This document shows positions 3,350 to 5,297 of a stretch of 5,297 bases of DNA, piece after piece. Position 1 is the stretch's first letter. Every line of letters starts with the position of its first letter. A model generated the notes under the pieces. That model saw only the letters and a list, made by a program, of their open reading frames with translations, was not told where the DNA came from and did not search any database. Source of the stretch: an uncultured Oscillochloris sp. (GTDB lineage Bacteria > Chloroflexota > Chloroflexia > Chloroflexales > Chloroflexaceae). The position numbers and the translations under genes were made by a program. The stretch lies in assembly GCA_903877945.1 (NCBI GenBank), contig CAIRFY010000639.1, forward strand, positions 1-5,297, read 5' to 3'.

Positions 3350-5284
3350 ATGGGTGATAATCGCTGGTTAAAAAATAGCTTTGTCTACCTGATCATCTTG
3401 GTTGCGGCCCTGGCGCTCTTCTTTCAGTACTTTGGCCAGACATCGAGCCAACCGAGCGAGAAGGGTATCGCCGAGGTAGTCGCCGCAGCCAAGGCGGGTA
3501 AGATCAAAGACATTGAAGCTCAGGCGGGCGATGAGCAGGTGATTGTCACGTATAACGACAACTCTACGTTTCGCTCGCGCCTTGAGTCGACCGACAGCAT
3601 TATGACGCTGCTGGCCAACTATGGTGTGCCTCTGGCCGATGCGAACGGCAAGCAGGTGGTGAATGTGATCGTGAAGCCAGCCCCGGCCTGGGGCGGGTTG
3701 CTGAGCATTTTCACTATTTTGCTGCCGACCATTTTGCTAATCGGCTTCTTTGTCTTCTTTATGCGCCAAGCCCAGGGCAGCAATAACCAGGCGCTCTCCT
3801 TTGGCAAGAGCCGCGCACGCATGTTTGCCGGTGATAAGCCGTCAATCACCTTCGCCGATGTGGCGGGACAGGAGGAGGCCAAGCAGGATCTGAGCGAGGT
3901 GGTCGAGTTCCTCAAGTTTCCCGATAAGTTTGCGGCCCTCGGCGCTCGCATCCCGCGTGGCGTGCTGATGGTCGGCCCCCCCGGAACCGGCAAGACGCTG
4001 CTCTCGCGCGCGGTCGCGGGCGAGGCGGGCGTGCCCTTCTTCAGCATCTCTGGCTCGGAGTTTGTGGAGATGTTCGTCGGCGTGGGTGCCTCGCGTGTGC
4101 GCGACCTGTTTGATCAGGCCAAGCGCAACGCGCCCTGTATCATCTTCATTGATGAGATCGACGCCGTCGGTCGCCAGCGCGGCGCTGGACTCGGCGGCTC
4201 CCACGATGAGCGCGAGCAGACGCTGAACCAGATCCTGGTCGAGATGGACGGCTTCGATACCAACACCAACGTGATCGTGGTTGCCGCGACCAACCGCCCT
4301 GACGTACTCGACCCGGCCCTCATCCGGCCCGGTCGCTTCGACCGCCAGGTGGTACTCGATGCGCCCGATGTTCGCGGTCGTATCGATATTCTCAAGGTTC
4401 ACGTCAAGGGCAAGCCGCTCTCCGACGATGTCAATCTTGATGTGATCGCCCGCCTGACCCCCGGCTTCTCCGGCGCCGACCTGATGAACGCCGTGAATGA
4501 GGCGGCCATCCTCGCCGCCCGCCGCACGAAGAAGAAGATCGGCATGTCCGAGCTCCAGGACTCGATTGAGCGCGTGGCTCTCGGCGGCCCCGAGCGCCGC
4601 TCGCGGGTGATGAGCGACCGCAAGAAGCTCGTGGTCGCCTATCACGAGGCCGGGCACGCCATTGTTGCCGGAGCCATGCCCCGCGCCAACAAGCTCCAGA
4701 AGGTCACGATCATTCCGCGTGGCCGGGCTGGCGGCTATAACCTGTTCCTGCCCGACGAGGACAACCTCGGTCTACAGAGCATCGCCTACTTCAAAGCCGA
4801 TATGACCGTGGCCCTGGGCGGTCGCGCCGCCGAGGAGATCGTCTTTGGCCCGGAAGAAGTCACGACCGGTGCCTCGGGCGACCTAATCAGCGTCACCCGC
4901 ACCGCCCGCTCGATGGTCACGCGCTACGGGATGAGCACGAACCTCGGCCCGATTGTCTTTGGCGAGAAAGAGGAGTTGATCTTCCTTGGCCGCGAGATCA
5001 GCGAGCAGCGCAACTATGGCGACGAGGTCGCCCGCCAGATCGACGTGGAGGTGCGCCGCTTCGCCGCCGAAGCCTACGAGAACGCGCTCCAGATCCTGAT
5101 CAACAACCGTGCGGTGGTGGACGATATGGCCAACGCCTTGCTGGAGTTCGAGACGGTCGAGGGCGATTCGCTGGCCGAACTGCTGAGCCGGGTGAAGCCA
5201 CTGACCATTGACATGACCCGCCAGAGCAGCGCCCAGGGCGCGGGGCAGCCCTCGCGCAACGGATCCAACGCGCTGTCGGCATAA
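3350..5284 (+). CDS. ftsH: ATP-dependent zinc metalloprotease FtsH
   Basis: This is a complete 644-residue FtsH, normal for the family. The membrane-anchored hexamer unfolds and degrades damaged membrane proteins and selected cytosolic regulators. In order: TM helix 1 (about 11-28), an extracytoplasmic domain (29-114), TM helix 2 (about 115-138), and an AAA+ module with Walker A GPPGTGKT (209-216), the pore-loop residues Phe242-Val243-Gly244, Walker B IIFIDEID (264-271), and the second region of homology ATNRPDVLDPALIRPGRFDR (313-332) with arginine fingers Arg326 and Arg329. The peptidase domain has the zinc motif HEAGH (432-436) and the third ligand Asp511 in TTGASGDL. The last 25 residues are a polar Ser/Gly/Gln-rich tail. 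All catalytic residues are present and no frame is broken. The ATG at 3350 starts the family's usual N-terminus. The gene has its own strong promoter with inverted repeats; only 13 bases follow its stop. Confidence 0.98.
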   Translation: MGDNRWLKNSFVYLIILVAALALFFQYFGQTSSQPSEKGIAEVVAAAKAGKIKDIEAQAGDEQVIVTYNDNSTFRSRLESTDSIMTLLANYGVPLADANGKQVVNVIVKPAPAWGGLLSIFTILLPTILLIGFFVFFMRQAQGSNNQALSFGKSRARMFAGDKPSITFADVAGQEEAKQDLSEVVEFLKFPDKFAALGARIPRGVLMVGPPGTGKTLLSRAVAGEAGVPFFSISGSEFVEMFVGVGASRVRDLFDQAKRNAPCIIFIDEIDAVGRQRGAGLGGSHDEREQTLNQILVEMDGFDTNTNVIVVAATNRPDVLDPALIRPGRFDRQVVLDAPDVRGRIDILKVHVKGKPLSDDVNLDVIARLTPGFSGADLMNAVNEAAILAARRTKKKIGMSELQDSIERVALGGPERRSRVMSDRKKLVVAYHEAGHAIVAGAMPRANKLQKVTIIPRGRAGGYNLFLPDEDNLGLQSIAYFKADMTVALGGRAAEEIVFGPEEVTTGASGDLISVTRTARSMVTRYGMSTNLGPIVFGEKEELIFLGREISEQRNYGDEVARQIDVEVRRFAAEAYENALQILINNRAVVDDMANALLEFETVEGDSLAELLSRVKPLTIDMTRQSSAQGAGQPSRNGSNALSA

Positions 5285-5297
5285 TGCAGGGCAACAA

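Noticed and set aside
3842..4657. 271-codon minus-strand frame inside ftsH
   Set aside because: Long antisense frames are common opposite GC-rich genes; this one covers the Walker and SRH region of ftsH and has no motif of its own.

Overview
The window looks like a chromosomal segment from a Chloroflexota bacterium, probably of the Chloroflexales (filamentous anoxygenic phototrophs and relatives). The main reason is the N-terminus of FtsH, whose opening residues resemble the Chloroflexus/Roseiflexus type as I remember it. Moderately GC-rich coding sequence and NarX-type two-component fragments agree with this. No 16S gene or other decisive marker is present, so the phylum call is inference.

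Layout, left to right. Positions 1-165 are a leader with a tandem 8-bp repeat (ATCGCCTC, 4.5 copies) in front of a well-formed terD-family gene (166-747, +). A consensus -10 box and a short perfect inverted repeat precede a 74-residue DUF2892 inner-membrane protein (906-1130, +). A 23-bp perfect-stem palindrome (1157-1220) follows. Next is a compact, self-contained tRNA unit: a near-consensus sigma-70 promoter (1260-1288), tRNA-Leu(CAG), a linker hairpin, tRNA-Gln(CTG) and an intrinsic terminator (1504-1540). An extended -10 promoter then leads to a small NifX/NifB-like cofactor-binding-family protein (1656-2012, +).

From about 1971 to 3034 the minus strand carries what looks like a decaying gene cluster. 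In its own reading direction it holds a lipoyl-domain ORF, then a NarX-type histidine kinase that has a frameshift at a G6 run and lacks a visible phosphoacceptor H-box, then the first 25-38 codons of a NarL-type response regulator. The kinase stop and regulator start overlap (TGATG), so they were once a translationally coupled pair. The regulator runs into the 3' end of the NifX-like gene and is cut off there.

A dispersed-repeat-like element (about 3079-3142) and a strong promoter carrying two overlapping inverted repeats (3188-3245) precede a complete 644-residue ftsH (3350-5284, +), the membrane AAA+ zinc protease. The intact genes are mostly housekeeping or stress-related (TerD, FtsH, tRNAs) and each appears to have its own promoter; they do not form one operon. 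I see no clearly new defence or mobile system. The most informative parts are the eroded lipoyl/two-component cluster and the repeat and hairpin structures in the intergenic regions.
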